A stretch of DNA of 64,000 nt, taken from Edaphobacter lichenicola. Lineage in GTDB: Bacteria > Acidobacteriota > Terriglobia > Terriglobales > Acidobacteriaceae. Positions within the stretch are counted from its first letter, which is position 1; the number at the start of each line of letters is the position of its first letter. Of the stretch, positions 8,766 through 18,070 are shown piece by piece. Made by a program: the position numbers and the translations under genes. The stretch covers positions 248,001 to 312,000 of the forward strand of contig NZ_JACHDY010000003.1 in assembly GCF_014201315.1 (NCBI RefSeq), in the 5' to 3' direction. The notes below the pieces were generated by a model. It saw nothing but the letters and a program-made list of their open reading frames with translations. It was not told the origin of the DNA and did not search any database.

Positions 8766-9989
8766 CTATTGCTGCAGGAGGTTGCTGCGACTTGGGGGGA
8801 GGATGACGCGCTCGGAACCGGCTTCGGCATCTGTCCCGTGAAGGAGGATGCGGCAGCAGTTCCGGCCGGCATTTTTGGCGTTGTAGAGGGCCTTGTCGGC
8901 GCGGGCGAGGAATGGGCCCGCGAGTTCGCCTGGAGCGGCCTGGGTGAGGCCGATGCTGATGGTGAGCGAAAGTTCTGCGCCGGGGCTGGAGAGCTCGCGT
9001 ACCGACTGTTTGATCCGGGAGGAGACGATGAGGGCGTCGGCAGAGGAGGTGTTGGGAAAGATGAGGAGAAATTCGTCGCCGCCGAAGCGGCCGAGGGAGT
9101 CATAGGCGCGCATACGGCTGGAGATGGCGGAGACGACGTCGCGGAGGGCGGTGTCGCCGGCTGCGTGTCCGGCGTAGTCGTTGATGGTTTTGAAGTGGTC
9201 GATGTCGATGAGGGCTATGGACAGGTTGTGGCCGCCGCGCTCGGCGCGCTTGAGTTCGGTGTCGAGTCTTTGCTCAATGCCACGGCGGTTGAGGACGCCG
9301 GAGAGCAGGTCCCGTTCCGACTCATCTTTGACCAGGGTGAGGAGGTCGCCGCAGAGCATGAGCAGGAAGGAGAGGCCAATGAGGAAGGCAAAGGAGACGC
9401 TGAACAGGACGGAGACGGTTTGCAGAAAATTTCGCTGTGCCGGGTTTGGCGGGGCGGCGTAGATCAGCAGGAAGATGACGCGATTCAAGGCGAAGATGGC
9501 ATAGGCTGCCATGAGAAAGGCGAAGATCTTCAGGAAGATCCTGTCGGTTGAGTGCCGGAGTATTTCGAGTGCGATAACTCCGCGCACCAGAAAAAAACTG
9601 ACGGCAATGATGTAGGAGAGGGTCCTGGTGTGGTCGTGCGATAGGACCAGATAGAAGATCAGGGCAGACGTGATATAGGTGAGGGCCCAGGCGTAGCGAA
9701 TCGTGCGAGGACTCTTAAAGAAGTGGAGGACGCCAGTGTAGAACAGGACGAATGCAGAGAGCAGGAGGCAATGGGCGAGACCAATCGAGAAGAAAGCCGG
9801 TATGGAGCCGGACAGCAGGAGAAGGATGTTGGAGATAGTTGCCGCAAAGAAGGCAAGGGCGACGGCGCCTGCGCCGCGCAGATAAGGATAGATGGACTTC
9901 ATGCAGAAAAAGACGATCGCATATACCAGCGTCAAAACGATCTGACAGCCGAGAAGAGTGCCGACATCTATCGATGCGATAAAGGACAT
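8766..9989 (-). CDS. Membrane-bound diguanylate cyclase (GGDEF)
   Basis: Protein of 407 residues. Six or more hydrophobic segments fill the first ~220 residues, forming a membrane sensor region of unassigned type. The cytoplasmic GGDEF domain follows: 'DLLSGVLNRRG', 'ALIDIDHFKTIND' and the intact active-site motif GGDEF in 'GRFGGDEFLL'. An RxxD inhibitory site (RAYD) lies exactly five residues before GGDEF, so product feedback by c-di-GMP is expected. The enzyme should make c-di-GMP from two GTP. No EAL domain is fused. It lies convergent to the oxidoreductase gene, with 35 bases between stops. Confidence 0.92.
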   Translation of the reverse strand: MSFIASIDVGTLLGCQIVLTLVYAIVFFCMKSIYPYLRGAGAVALAFFAATISNILLLLSGSIPAFFSIGLAHCLLLSAFVLFYTGVLHFFKSPRTIRYAWALTYITSALIFYLVLSHDHTRTLSYIIAVSFFLVRGVIALEILRHSTDRIFLKIFAFLMAAYAIFALNRVIFLLIYAAPPNPAQRNFLQTVSVLFSVSFAFLIGLSFLLMLCGDLLTLVKDESERDLLSGVLNRRGIEQRLDTELKRAERGGHNLSIALIDIDHFKTINDYAGHAAGDTALRDVVSAISSRMRAYDSLGRFGGDEFLLIFPNTSSADALIVSSRIKQSVRELSSPGAELSLTISIGLTQAAPGELAGPFLARADKALYNAKNAGRNCCRILLHGTDAEAGSERVILPPSRSNLLQQ

Positions 9990-10081
9990 TCCTTGCAGCC
10001 TTGTGTGGGGATTGTAAGCGCAGAGATGTCAGAAGCAAAAGAACCTTAGGTGATTCAGGAAGTAATTTACCGCAACTCGAA

Positions 10082-10462
10082 TCAGGAGGCGGTGAGCCAG
10101 TCGTACTGGGCGTCGGTGAGTGGGACGACGGAGAGGCGAAACTGGCGGAACATGATGGAGTCTTTGAAGACGGCGGCAGTGCGGATGGCGTCGAGGGATT
10201 TTTCTGTTTTGAGGCGCTTGACGGGCTGGATGCGGACCTGGGGATTTTTGGGGTCGGTGGCGTCGACGGAGACGACCTTCGCTGTGCCTACGGCTGCTTT
10301 GCCGACGACGGAGTGGTAGATGACGAGCTTGTCGCCCTTCTTCATGCCGCGCAGGTTGAGGAGGGCCTGGTTGTTGGAGATGCCGTCCCAGGTGGTCTCG
10401 CCGTCGCGCTCGAGGTCTTCGAAGGAGTATTTGGTGGGTTCGGTTTTGAGCAGGTAGGGCAT
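10082..10462 (-). CDS. EVE domain-containing protein
   Basis: Protein of 126 residues that is essentially one EVE domain (PUA-like fold). Typical phrases are 'YLLKTEPTKYSFEDLERDG', 'TTWDGISNNQAL', 'GDKLVIYHSV' and 'FKDSIMFRQFRLSVVPL'. EVE domains relate to YTH domains and are thought to bind modified bases in DNA or RNA; eukaryotic thymocyte nuclear protein 1 is a homologue. Cytosolic. The neighbours (diguanylate cyclase, MurI) give no functional hint. Confidence 0.88.
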   Translation of the reverse strand: MPYLLKTEPTKYSFEDLERDGETTWDGISNNQALLNLRGMKKGDKLVIYHSVVGKAAVGTAKVVSVDATDPKNPQVRIQPVKRLKTEKSLDAIRTAAVFKDSIMFRQFRLSVVPLTDAQYDWLTAS

Positions 10463-10539
10463 AGGGACAGGGTATAGGGAGTAGGGGGTAGGGTGTAGAA
10501 AAATCGGTTGCCGGTGGCTTCAGTTTTTGTCGCGGTGGT

Positions 10540-11541
10540 TTAGCCGCCCAGGTCGACTAGGTTGACTTCGGTGACGGGTTGGCCGAGGAAGTTGGAGCCG
10601 AGGCGCTGGAATTTTTCTATGGAGTCGGTGGCGTAGAAGGTGCAGGCGGGTTTGACGGTGGGGGTGAGGTTGGGGAAATGGTGGGCGACGAGCGTGGCGG
10701 TGGCTCGGGCGGTGGCGTCGGCGGAGTCGATGATGGTGAGGGGGTGGCCTATGGCGTCGAGGATGCGGTGGATGGCGGGCTCGATGAGGGGGTAGTGGGT
10801 GCAGCCGAGGAGGAGGGTCTGCGTCGCGGGTGCGGCGGCGAGGGCTTCGGTGAGGTAGATCTTTAGGACTTCGTCGGTGACGGGGTGGTTGGTCCAGCCC
10901 TCTTCGACGAGGGGGACGAGGAGTGGGCAGGCTTTTTCGCTGGCTTCGAGGCCGAGGGCGCTGAGGGCGTGGGTGTAGGCGTGGGATTGGACTGTGGCTT
11001 GAGTGGCGAGGACGAGGACGTGGTTGGGTTGAGTGAGTTGAGTCGTTGACGGTGAAGAAGCGGGTTTCTCCACTCCCCCTTCGACGCGCTTCGCTTGCTC
11101 AGGGTACGGTCGAAATGACGAATCTTTTGATTGGGTCGAGGAGGCATCACGCTGCGGTCGAAATAACGAGTCTTGATGCGACGATGCATGGGTTGCGAGG
11201 GCTGCCTGGGCTCCGGGTTCTACTACGCCGATGACGGGGATGGGCAGGGCTTGCTGGATGTCGGGGAGGGCGAGGGCGGTGGCGGTGTTGCAGGCGATGA
11301 CGAGGAGGTCGGCGCCTTGCTCGTGGAGGAACTTTGCGCTGGAGACGGCGTAGCGGGCTACGGTTTCGCGGGACTTGGAGCCGTAGGGGAGGCGTGCCGT
11401 GTCGCCTAGGAAGATGTAATGGGCGTGCGGGATGAGCGGGAGGAGGGCGCGGAGGACGGTGAGGCCGCCGAAGCCTGAGTCGAAGACGCCGATGGTGAGG
11501 GATTTTGCGGTGTTTGGATTGGCTGCGGTGCTGTCGGTCAT
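10540..11541 (-). CDS. murI: Glutamate racemase with an internal repeat-derived insert
   Basis: Converts L- to D-glutamate for peptidoglycan. Catalytic Cys residues lie in 'VIACNTATA' (about residue 84) and 'LLGCTHYPLIEP', with the substrate loop 'GVFDSGFGGLTV' at the N-terminus and 'GDTARLPYGSKS' after it. At 333 residues it is about 55 longer than usual. The extra residues (about 117-172) lie between 'GAQAALATH' and 'NHVLVLATQATVQSHAY', which would otherwise join as in normal MurI. They are translated from a dispersed palindromic repeat (see 11026-11193). All catalytic segments remain in frame, so the enzyme is probably active, with a surface loop enlarged. It lies downstream of the amidase and GerMN genes on the same strand. 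Confidence 0.9.
   Translation of the reverse strand: MTDSTAANPNTAKSLTIGVFDSGFGGLTVLRALLPLIPHAHYIFLGDTARLPYGSKSRETVARYAVSSAKFLHEQGADLLVIACNTATALALPDIQQALPIPVIGVVEPGAQAALATHASSHQDSLFRPQRDASSTQSKDSSFRPYPEQAKRVEGGVEKPASSPSTTQLTQPNHVLVLATQATVQSHAYTHALSALGLEASEKACPLLVPLVEEGWTNHPVTDEVLKIYLTEALAAAPATQTLLLGCTHYPLIEPAIHRILDAIGHPLTIIDSADATARATATLVAHHFPNLTPTVKPACTFYATDSIEKFQRLGSNFLGQPVTEVNLVDLGG
11026..11193. repeat. Repeat element inside murI, in frame
   Basis: The segment holds two neighbouring copies of a CGGTCGAAATGACGA-like word (one with AATAACGA) and the TTCGACGCGCTTCGCTTGC palindromic part. These relate to the intergenic repeats ending GGTCGAGATGACG at 6410-6484, 46762-46808 and 58238-58308. Translated on the minus strand it gives low-complexity residues with duplicated 'FRPQRD'/'FRPYPEQ' phrases, unlike anything in MurI. 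Confidence 0.7.
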
Positions 11542-11678
11542 GGCTGTTTTGTTATTGCTGAAGTTCTTTTCGTTTTTGTTGAAGGTTGTTTCTGTTGCTC
11601 AGGCTGCTTGTTTGGTGAAGGCTCTTGTTATTGTTTTGGCGGAAAGGTTCGGAAGGTTGTGAATGATTGGTGGTCTTC

Positions 11679-11706
11679 GGGATCCTTCGCTGCGCTCAGG
11701 ATGACG
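11679..11706. repeat. Dispersed REP-like palindrome, family 3
   Basis: GGGATCCTTCGCT...CAGGATGACG is a short imperfect palindrome also present at 60824-60851 (one internal difference) and, in looser form, near 58467-58490. It lies in the 221-base gap between murI and the GerMN gene, which otherwise shows no gene. Confidence 0.65.
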
Positions 11707-11762
11707 GTAAGAACAAAAGCAAGGGCGGAGGTTGAGCTATTTATGTTTAAAGGCTCTTTCTT

Positions 11763-12437
11763 TTATAGCTGAGGAGTTTCGGTGGGTGGGGCTGGGTGGG
11801 AGGTGGTGTCGACCGCGGGGTAGGTGCGGAGGAGGTCGGCGTGGCCGGCGAGGGTGTCGTGGGGCTGGCCGTCGACCAGGAAGCGGACTCCGGTGATCTG
11901 GGGGAGCGCAGAGTGGAGGGTGCCGACGATCGATTGCACGGTGAGGGCTTCGACCTGGATGCCCGAGGGGTGATTGTCTACGAAGGAGCTGTGGAGGTTG
12001 ACGATGGCTAACTGGTTGGGTTGCGATGGGTCGGATGAAGGCTTGTTCGGTTTGTTCGGCTTGTTGTTCTGGTTGGTCTCGCGGGGAGCCAGGAGGAAGA
12101 CGTCGTCGACGGCGGGGCCGCTTTGGAGGGGGTGTTTGGAGGTGGGGAGGGAGTAGGTTGCGAGGAGGTGCTCGAGGAGCGTGCGGGCGCGGAGGGTGGG
12201 GGCCTGGGGCAGGGCGAAGGATTCGGTGGTGGGGGTGATGGAGGCGTCGTCGTCGCTGGCGAGGTAGAGCGTGATGTCTTCGGTGGTGGTGGCGGTGGGG
12301 GCGGCGATGGGGGTGGCGTTGTTGAGGGCGGCGAGGCGCTTGTGGGCCTGCTCGCAGCCGCGGAGGAGAAAGGCCGACATGAGGAGGATGCCGCCGAAGA
12401 GGCTCCAGAAGAGGATGCGCTGGTAGCGGGGGATCAT
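11763..12437 (-). CDS. GerMN domain-containing membrane-anchored protein
   Basis: Protein of 224 residues with one N-terminal transmembrane helix ('ILFWSLFGGILLMSAFLL') and a periplasmic GerMN domain ('ITLYLASDDDASI', 'LLEHLLATY', 'VDDVFLL', 'AIVNLHSSFVDNHP', 'ALTVQSIVGTLHSALPQITGVRFLVDG'). A short Asn/Lys/Pro repeat ('NNKPNKPNKPSSDP') interrupts it. GerMN domains occur in germination protein GerM and envelope lipoproteins. The ATG at 12437 overlaps the stop of the upstream amidase gene by four bases (ATGA), which implies translational coupling. A longer open frame extends to 13103 but only as the amidase gene's shadow. It likely works with the amidase in wall metabolism. Confidence 0.85.
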   Translation of the reverse strand: MIPRYQRILFWSLFGGILLMSAFLLRGCEQAHKRLAALNNATPIAAPTATTTEDITLYLASDDDASITPTTESFALPQAPTLRARTLLEHLLATYSLPTSKHPLQSGPAVDDVFLLAPRETNQNNKPNKPNKPSSDPSQPNQLAIVNLHSSFVDNHPSGIQVEALTVQSIVGTLHSALPQITGVRFLVDGQPHDTLAGHADLLRTYPAVDTTSHPAPPTETPQL

Positions 12438-13132
12438 CGGGCGGCTCCGAGCTGGTTCCGGCGCCAGCTGGTGAGGCCGGTGATGATGGCTTCGGCGATC
12501 TGCTGCTGGTAGTTGGCGTCGGTGACCGGGGTGACTTCGCCGTCGGCGGGGGTGAGAGGCGCGATCTCTATGGCGACGGCGGGGCAGGTGAGGTTGTCGA
12601 GTGGGCGGAGGGAGGCGCGGCTGAGGAGGACGGGCAGGCGGGAGTGAAGGAGGGCGAGGCCGAGGGCGTTGGCGAGGGCGAGGCTCTGGGGGATGGAGGC
12701 GGATTGGGCGGTGTCCCAGGGGATGACGTGGCGGGTGTCGGTGTCGTCGTGGGGCGGGGGGACGTCGGAGGTGATGATGTGGACGCCGTTGCCGCTGGCG
12801 GTGGCGTGGAGGACGATGCAGGCGGTGGGGTGGGAGTGGTTGGCGATCTCGGCGCGCTGGTCGGTGGGGAAGGGGACGGTGGGGTCGGTGTCGCGGGTGG
12901 CGATGACGGAGAAGCCAGCGGTGGAGAGGACGGTGCGGAGGCGGGTGGCGAAGGCGAGGGTGAGGGATTTTTCGGGGAGGCTGTCGGAGAGCCGCGCGCC
13001 GGGGTCGGGGCCGCCGTGGGCGGGGTCGAGGAAGATGGTGGTGCGGGGGATGGGCTGCTGGGCGTAGGCGGCCAGGCTCGTGATGAGAACGAGGGATAGG
13101 CACGCGGCGAATTGCTTTAGGGGGAGGGTCAA
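12434..13132 (-). CDS. N-acetylmuramoyl-L-alanine amidase (Amidase_3)
   Basis: Exported zinc amidase that cleaves the MurNAc-L-Ala bond. After a signal peptide (core 'AACLSLVLITSLAAYA') come 'IFLDPAHGGPDPGA' with the first zinc His, 'PEKSLTLAFATRL' with the zinc Glu, 'IVLHATASGNGVHI' with the second zinc His, and catalytic Glu in 'AVAIEIAPL'. The LHATAS segment differs from the usual SIHANA. The start is uncertain: the frame runs open to 13324, but that would overlap the PhyH gene end (13206). The TTG at 13132 fits the signal peptide but has no clear Shine-Dalgarno sequence. It is coupled to the GerMN gene by a 4-base overlap. Confidence 0.83.
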   Translation of the reverse strand: MTLPLKQFAACLSLVLITSLAAYAQQPIPRTTIFLDPAHGGPDPGARLSDSLPEKSLTLAFATRLRTVLSTAGFSVIATRDTDPTVPFPTDQRAEIANHSHPTACIVLHATASGNGVHIITSDVPPPHDDTDTRHVIPWDTAQSASIPQSLALANALGLALLHSRLPVLLSRASLRPLDNLTCPAVAIEIAPLTPADGEVTPVTDANYQQQIAEAIITGLTSWRRNQLGAAR

Positions 13133-13205
13133 AGGGTTTGAGTGTTGCGGGTTTGATTGTAAATGGATGGGTTTGGCGGATGGCGCTAACAGTGCCAATC
13201 CTGAT

Positions 13206-13934
13206 TCAAACTGCGGCAGGAGCAGTCTCAGAGAACCAGCGCATTCCAGATGGAAGGGAGGAGGCGGCGAAATCGATGTGAACGACTCGCCGATGCCCGG
13301 GTATTCGAGAAGGAGATGAAGCATGAAGCAAAAGAGGCCGCATTAGCAACGCTCCGCCAAGTTTCGCGCTGCAAACAGCTTCGTGCGAGATATCTCGAAT
13401 GGATTGGATTTGGTCCTCGGGAATTCGACCGCGTTTATGCGAACCGGGAATGACGCGCAACGCTCCGTTTTCTTCGCCACAATCGTCGAGATGAAGCCGG
13501 ACAGAGAGCATGCACTCCAGAATTGAGGCTGGCGGTTGAACATGAAGTACTTCGGCCTTTACGGACCACGGTCCAAAACCTTCGGTTTCGACCTTGTCTT
13601 GAACTGCAATCGTCACATCCTGATGCCACGGTACTTTCCAGTTTGCATCTGGGATTTTGTCGAAGAGGATACCTCTGACTGGAAAGAACTCCGATCCCAG
13701 AATAGGTTCGACCAACTCGCGGACAGCGGGTGAATGAGCGACGTTCCGGATTTCAGAGGATGCGTCTAAAAGGTTTCGGATGGCAAAGACTCCTCCGCGC
13801 TTTCTTACAGGTCCGTCTTGCCCGATTCTTTCGAGCGAAAGCAGCAGCTTCTCCACCTCACCCGGGGAGAGGACGGCCTCTCGAATGGCAAATCCGTTCG
13901 CATCGACTTCAGCTTTGAGATCAGTCTGGTTCAT
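13206..13934 (-). CDS. Phytanoyl-CoA dioxygenase (PhyH) family protein
   Basis: Non-haem Fe(II)/2-oxoglutarate dioxygenase of 242 residues. The HxD iron motif is 'PWHQDVTIAV' and the distal His is in 'LLLHASSPS', followed by 'HRRVVHIDFA' with the 2-oxoglutarate-binding Arg. 'RLHLDDCGEENGALRVIPGSH' is the typical PhyH phrase. I chose the ATG at 13934 (MNQTDLKAEVDANGF) because the longer open frame upstream is antisense to the DUF1015 and VWA genes. The DUF1015 gene ends 14 bases upstream on the same strand, so they probably share an mRNA. Substrate unknown; no signal peptide. Confidence 0.85.
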   Translation of the reverse strand: MNQTDLKAEVDANGFAIREAVLSPGEVEKLLLSLERIGQDGPVRKRGGVFAIRNLLDASSEIRNVAHSPAVRELVEPILGSEFFPVRGILFDKIPDANWKVPWHQDVTIAVQDKVETEGFGPWSVKAEVLHVQPPASILECMLSVRLHLDDCGEENGALRVIPGSHKRGRIPEDQIQSIRDISHEAVCSAKLGGALLMRPLLLHASSPSRIPGHRRVVHIDFAASSLPSGMRWFSETAPAAV

Positions 13935-13948
13935 GTCTGCTTCGCTGG

Positions 13949-15394
<1,446 letters not shown>

Positions 15395-15680
15395 GCTTTG
15401 AGGGTTCTCCAGAGTTGGAATATGAGGTGATTGTACGGGTTGGACGTGAAGAGAGGGTAAGAAGGGGCGGGATAAATCCGGATGCGTACGTAGAACGTTG
15501 ACGAGACAGTACCGGCGCGCAGGCTGTGATGAATTGATGACAAAAGGGGTTGACACGGGGTCTATTATCTTCAGAACGCAGCATCTGATGGACTTGGCGG
15601 GCTGTGGGTTGGGTGATTGGTAAAAGGCTCCACAGATGGTGCGACAACTGAGTGGTCGCGAGGATTGCATAGGTGCCGAG

Positions 15681-16802
15681 ATGGAGATCAACAGACGGGA
15701 CGGGGTAGTTGCGGGGGACGACGGGGGAAGAGATTGGATGGCGGGTCGCCTGAGAGGGCGTCGGGCCGGGTGGGGGCTTGTGGTGTTGCTGGGCCTGAGT
15801 CTGTGGGGTGCAACGAGGAGTGGAGTTTGCTACGCGCAGGAGCAGGAGAATCCGCTGGATGTGGTTCATACGCCTGCGCCGCCTGCTGCGCCGAAGACTC
15901 CTGAGGAGAAGAAGCCGGTGATTGAAGGTGCGGCGAATGCGGCTGCGCTGGGAACCTCGAGGCGGGATGCGCGGATTCGGGTGGATGTAAACCTGGTTCT
16001 GATTCCGGCGACGGTGACCGATCCGATGAATCGTCTGGTGACGGGGTTGGAGCGGGAGAACTTCGAGGTCTTCGACAATAATGTGGGACAGGTGATCAAG
16101 AGCTTCTCGACGCAGGATGCGCCGGTGACGATTGGGATCATCTTCGATTTGAGCGGGAGCATGTCGTCTAAGTTTGTACGGGCGCGGAAGGCGTTGAGTG
16201 AGTTTTTGAGGACGTCCAATCCGCAGGACGAGTTTTTCGTGGTGGGGTTCAACGATCGTCCTGCGGTGATTGTGGACTACACGTCGGATGTGGATGACGT
16301 GGAGGCGCGGATGGTGATGTTGAAGCCGGAGAATCGGACGGCGCTGATCGATGCGATCTATCTTGGTGTGGATAAGCTGAAGCAGGCGAAGTTTGAACGG
16401 AAGGCGTTGCTGATTATCTCGGATGGCGGAGATAATCGAAGCCGTTATACGGAGGGCGAGTTGCGGCGTGTGGTGCGGGAGAGCGATGTGCAGATCTACT
16501 CGATCGGGATCTTCGATCAGTATGCGCCGACGACCGAGGAGCAGCTGGGGCCGATCCTGCTGACGGATATCTGCGATATGACTGGAGGAAGGATGTTCCG
16601 GGTGTCGGAGATGGGGGATCTGGGAGATATTGCTTCGCGGATCAGCGCGGAGCTGAGAAATGAATATGTGATCGGGTACAGGCCGTCGGAGGTGAAGCAG
16701 GATGGGAACTGGCGTAAATTGAAGATACGACTCGTTCCGCCGCCAGGGCTTCCGAACCTGACGGTACATAATCGCCAGGGGTACTATGCACCTTCGCAGT
16801 AG
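15681..16802 (+). CDS. Exported VWA protein, VWFA-related acidobacterial type (first of pair)
   Basis: Secreted or anchored protein of about 373 residues. A basic region (RLRGRRAG) and hydrophobic core ('LVVLLGLSLWGA') form the signal. A beta-rich domain ('VNLVLIPATVTDPMNRLVTGL') precedes the VWA domain. The MIDAS metal site is intact: DLSGSMSS, Thr in 'ENRTALIDAIY' and Asp in 'LIISDGGDN'. C-terminal 'RNEYVIGYRP...' is typical of the acidobacterial VWA family. Start choice is uncertain between ATG 15681 and ATG 15738. Its last 17 bases overlap the next gene. VWA proteins bind protein ligands through Mg2+; partners are unknown. Confidence 0.82.
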   Translation: MEINRRDGVVAGDDGGRDWMAGRLRGRRAGWGLVVLLGLSLWGATRSGVCYAQEQENPLDVVHTPAPPAAPKTPEEKKPVIEGAANAAALGTSRRDARIRVDVNLVLIPATVTDPMNRLVTGLERENFEVFDNNVGQVIKSFSTQDAPVTIGIIFDLSGSMSSKFVRARKALSEFLRTSNPQDEFFVVGFNDRPAVIVDYTSDVDDVEARMVMLKPENRTALIDAIYLGVDKLKQAKFERKALLIISDGGDNRSRYTEGELRRVVRESDVQIYSIGIFDQYAPTTEEQLGPILLTDICDMTGGRMFRVSEMGDLGDIASRISAELRNEYVIGYRPSEVKQDGNWRKLKIRLVPPPGLPNLTVHNRQGYYAPSQ

Positions 16803-17955
16803 ACGTTTTCAGCCGGGGATGGCCGCCGCAGGATGGTTGTTGCTGATGGCCGGTGGGGCGTCGGCGGGATGGGCTCAGCGGCCCGCATCTCCGCAGACAA
16901 CTTCGCAGCCACCCGCGAAACAACAACCCGCTTCGCAACAGCCTTCTCTGACGGTGGATCGCGATCCTGTGGCTTCGCCTGATCCTGATCTGCCGGCGCA
17001 GAGTCAGACTGGCGCGCCCCAGGGAGTGGCGGCCGGAACGATTGCGCGCGAGAACGGCAAGTACACGCTGCGGCAGGATGCTTACGAGGTGCGGCTGAAT
17101 GCGACGGTGCTGGATGGAAGCGGTCGGTCGGTTCAGACGCTGGATAGAGATGCGTTTCATATCTATGAAGATGGAGTTCCGCAGACGATCAACTCGTTTC
17201 GTCATGAGGACCTGCCGGTGTCGCTGGGACTGCTGATCGACAGCTCGGGGTCGATGTATGACAAGCGTCAGGCGGTGGATAAGGCGTCGCTTGATTTTGT
17301 GAAGCTGTCGAATCCCGAGGATGAAGAGTTCCTGGTGGACTTCTCGTGGGAGGCGTTCATCGATCAGGACTTTACGAACAATATCGACAAGCTGCAGCAG
17401 GGGCTGGGATATATCAAGTCGAGCGGTGGCACGGCGATCTACGATGCGCTGGTGGCTTCGGCGGATTATCTGGCGAAGAACGCGAAGCATCCGAAGCAGG
17501 TGCTGCTGGTGATTACAGATGGCGAAGACAATGCTTCGAGCGCGACGCTGGAGCAGACGATTCGCAGGATTCAGGATCTCGATGGGCCGGTGATCTATTG
17601 TGTGGGGCTGCTGTTTGGCGAGGATACGGATAAACGCGAGTCGCGACATGCGCGCAGGGTGTTGGAGACGCTGGCGGAGCAGACGGGTGGGGCGGCGTAT
17701 TTTCCGAAGTCGGTGAATCAGGTGGACGAGATCGCTGCGGAGGTGGCGAAGGATATTCGCACGCAGTACACGATCTCGTATCACTCGACGAAGTCGCCGA
17801 CGCTGGGCGGGTATCGCGAGGTGCATGTGGAGGCTAAGTCCAAGAGCTTTGGCCGGCTGTCGGTGCGGACGCGGACGGGGTATTATCCGAGGGTGGTGGC
17901 GGACGCGAGCAAAGGTGGGAGCGCCGGCTTTAGTGATCCCGGAAAGAAGAACTGA
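16786..17955 (+). CDS. Exported VWA protein, VWFA-related acidobacterial type (second of pair)
   Basis: Protein of 389 residues, paralogous to the preceding one. Signal peptide ('AAAGWLLLMAGGASAGWAQ') is followed by a Pro/Gln/Ser-rich linker (~30-75) and a beta domain with 'YEVRLNATVLDGSGRSVQ'. The VWA domain has MIDAS residues DSSGSMYD, 'SGGTAIYDAL' and 'VITDGEDN'. The C-terminal 'IRTQYTISYHST' is the family's usual end module. The ATG at 16786 lies inside the upstream gene in another frame (17-base overlap), which implies coupled translation. The pair may act as a heteromeric surface complex; that is inference. Confidence 0.85.
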   Translation: MHLRSRRFQPGMAAAGWLLLMAGGASAGWAQRPASPQTTSQPPAKQQPASQQPSLTVDRDPVASPDPDLPAQSQTGAPQGVAAGTIARENGKYTLRQDAYEVRLNATVLDGSGRSVQTLDRDAFHIYEDGVPQTINSFRHEDLPVSLGLLIDSSGSMYDKRQAVDKASLDFVKLSNPEDEEFLVDFSWEAFIDQDFTNNIDKLQQGLGYIKSSGGTAIYDALVASADYLAKNAKHPKQVLLVITDGEDNASSATLEQTIRRIQDLDGPVIYCVGLLFGEDTDKRESRHARRVLETLAEQTGGAAYFPKSVNQVDEIAAEVAKDIRTQYTISYHSTKSPTLGGYREVHVEAKSKSFGRLSVRTRTGYYPRVVADASKGGSAGFSDPGKKN

Positions 17956-18004
17956 GGCGTAGGATCGCTGATGGAGTTGCGGGCGATTGCCACAGGACGC
18001 CTCC

Positions 18005-18039
18005 GTCTGTCAGATTGAAGTCTGTCAGATTGATCTGAC
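18005..18039 (+). promoter_or_regulatory. Candidate operator upstream of the transsulfuration genes
   Basis: A 14-base direct repeat GTCTGTCAGATTGA occurs at 18005-18018 and 18020-18033. The second copy forms part of a perfect inverted repeat GTCAGAT-TG-ATCTGAC at 18024-18039. The site ends 31 bases before the ATG of the cysteine/cystathionine synthase gene, a typical place for a repressor or activator site. The cognate regulator is not in the window. Confidence 0.45.
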
Positions 18040-18070
18040 GATCGATTTTTGCTTGTGAAGGATTGGGTTG

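Noticed and set aside
17956..18070. SAM or other sulfur riboswitch before the transsulfuration genes
   Set aside because: The leader is only about 115 bases and shows a direct/inverted repeat but none of the conserved riboswitch core sequences.
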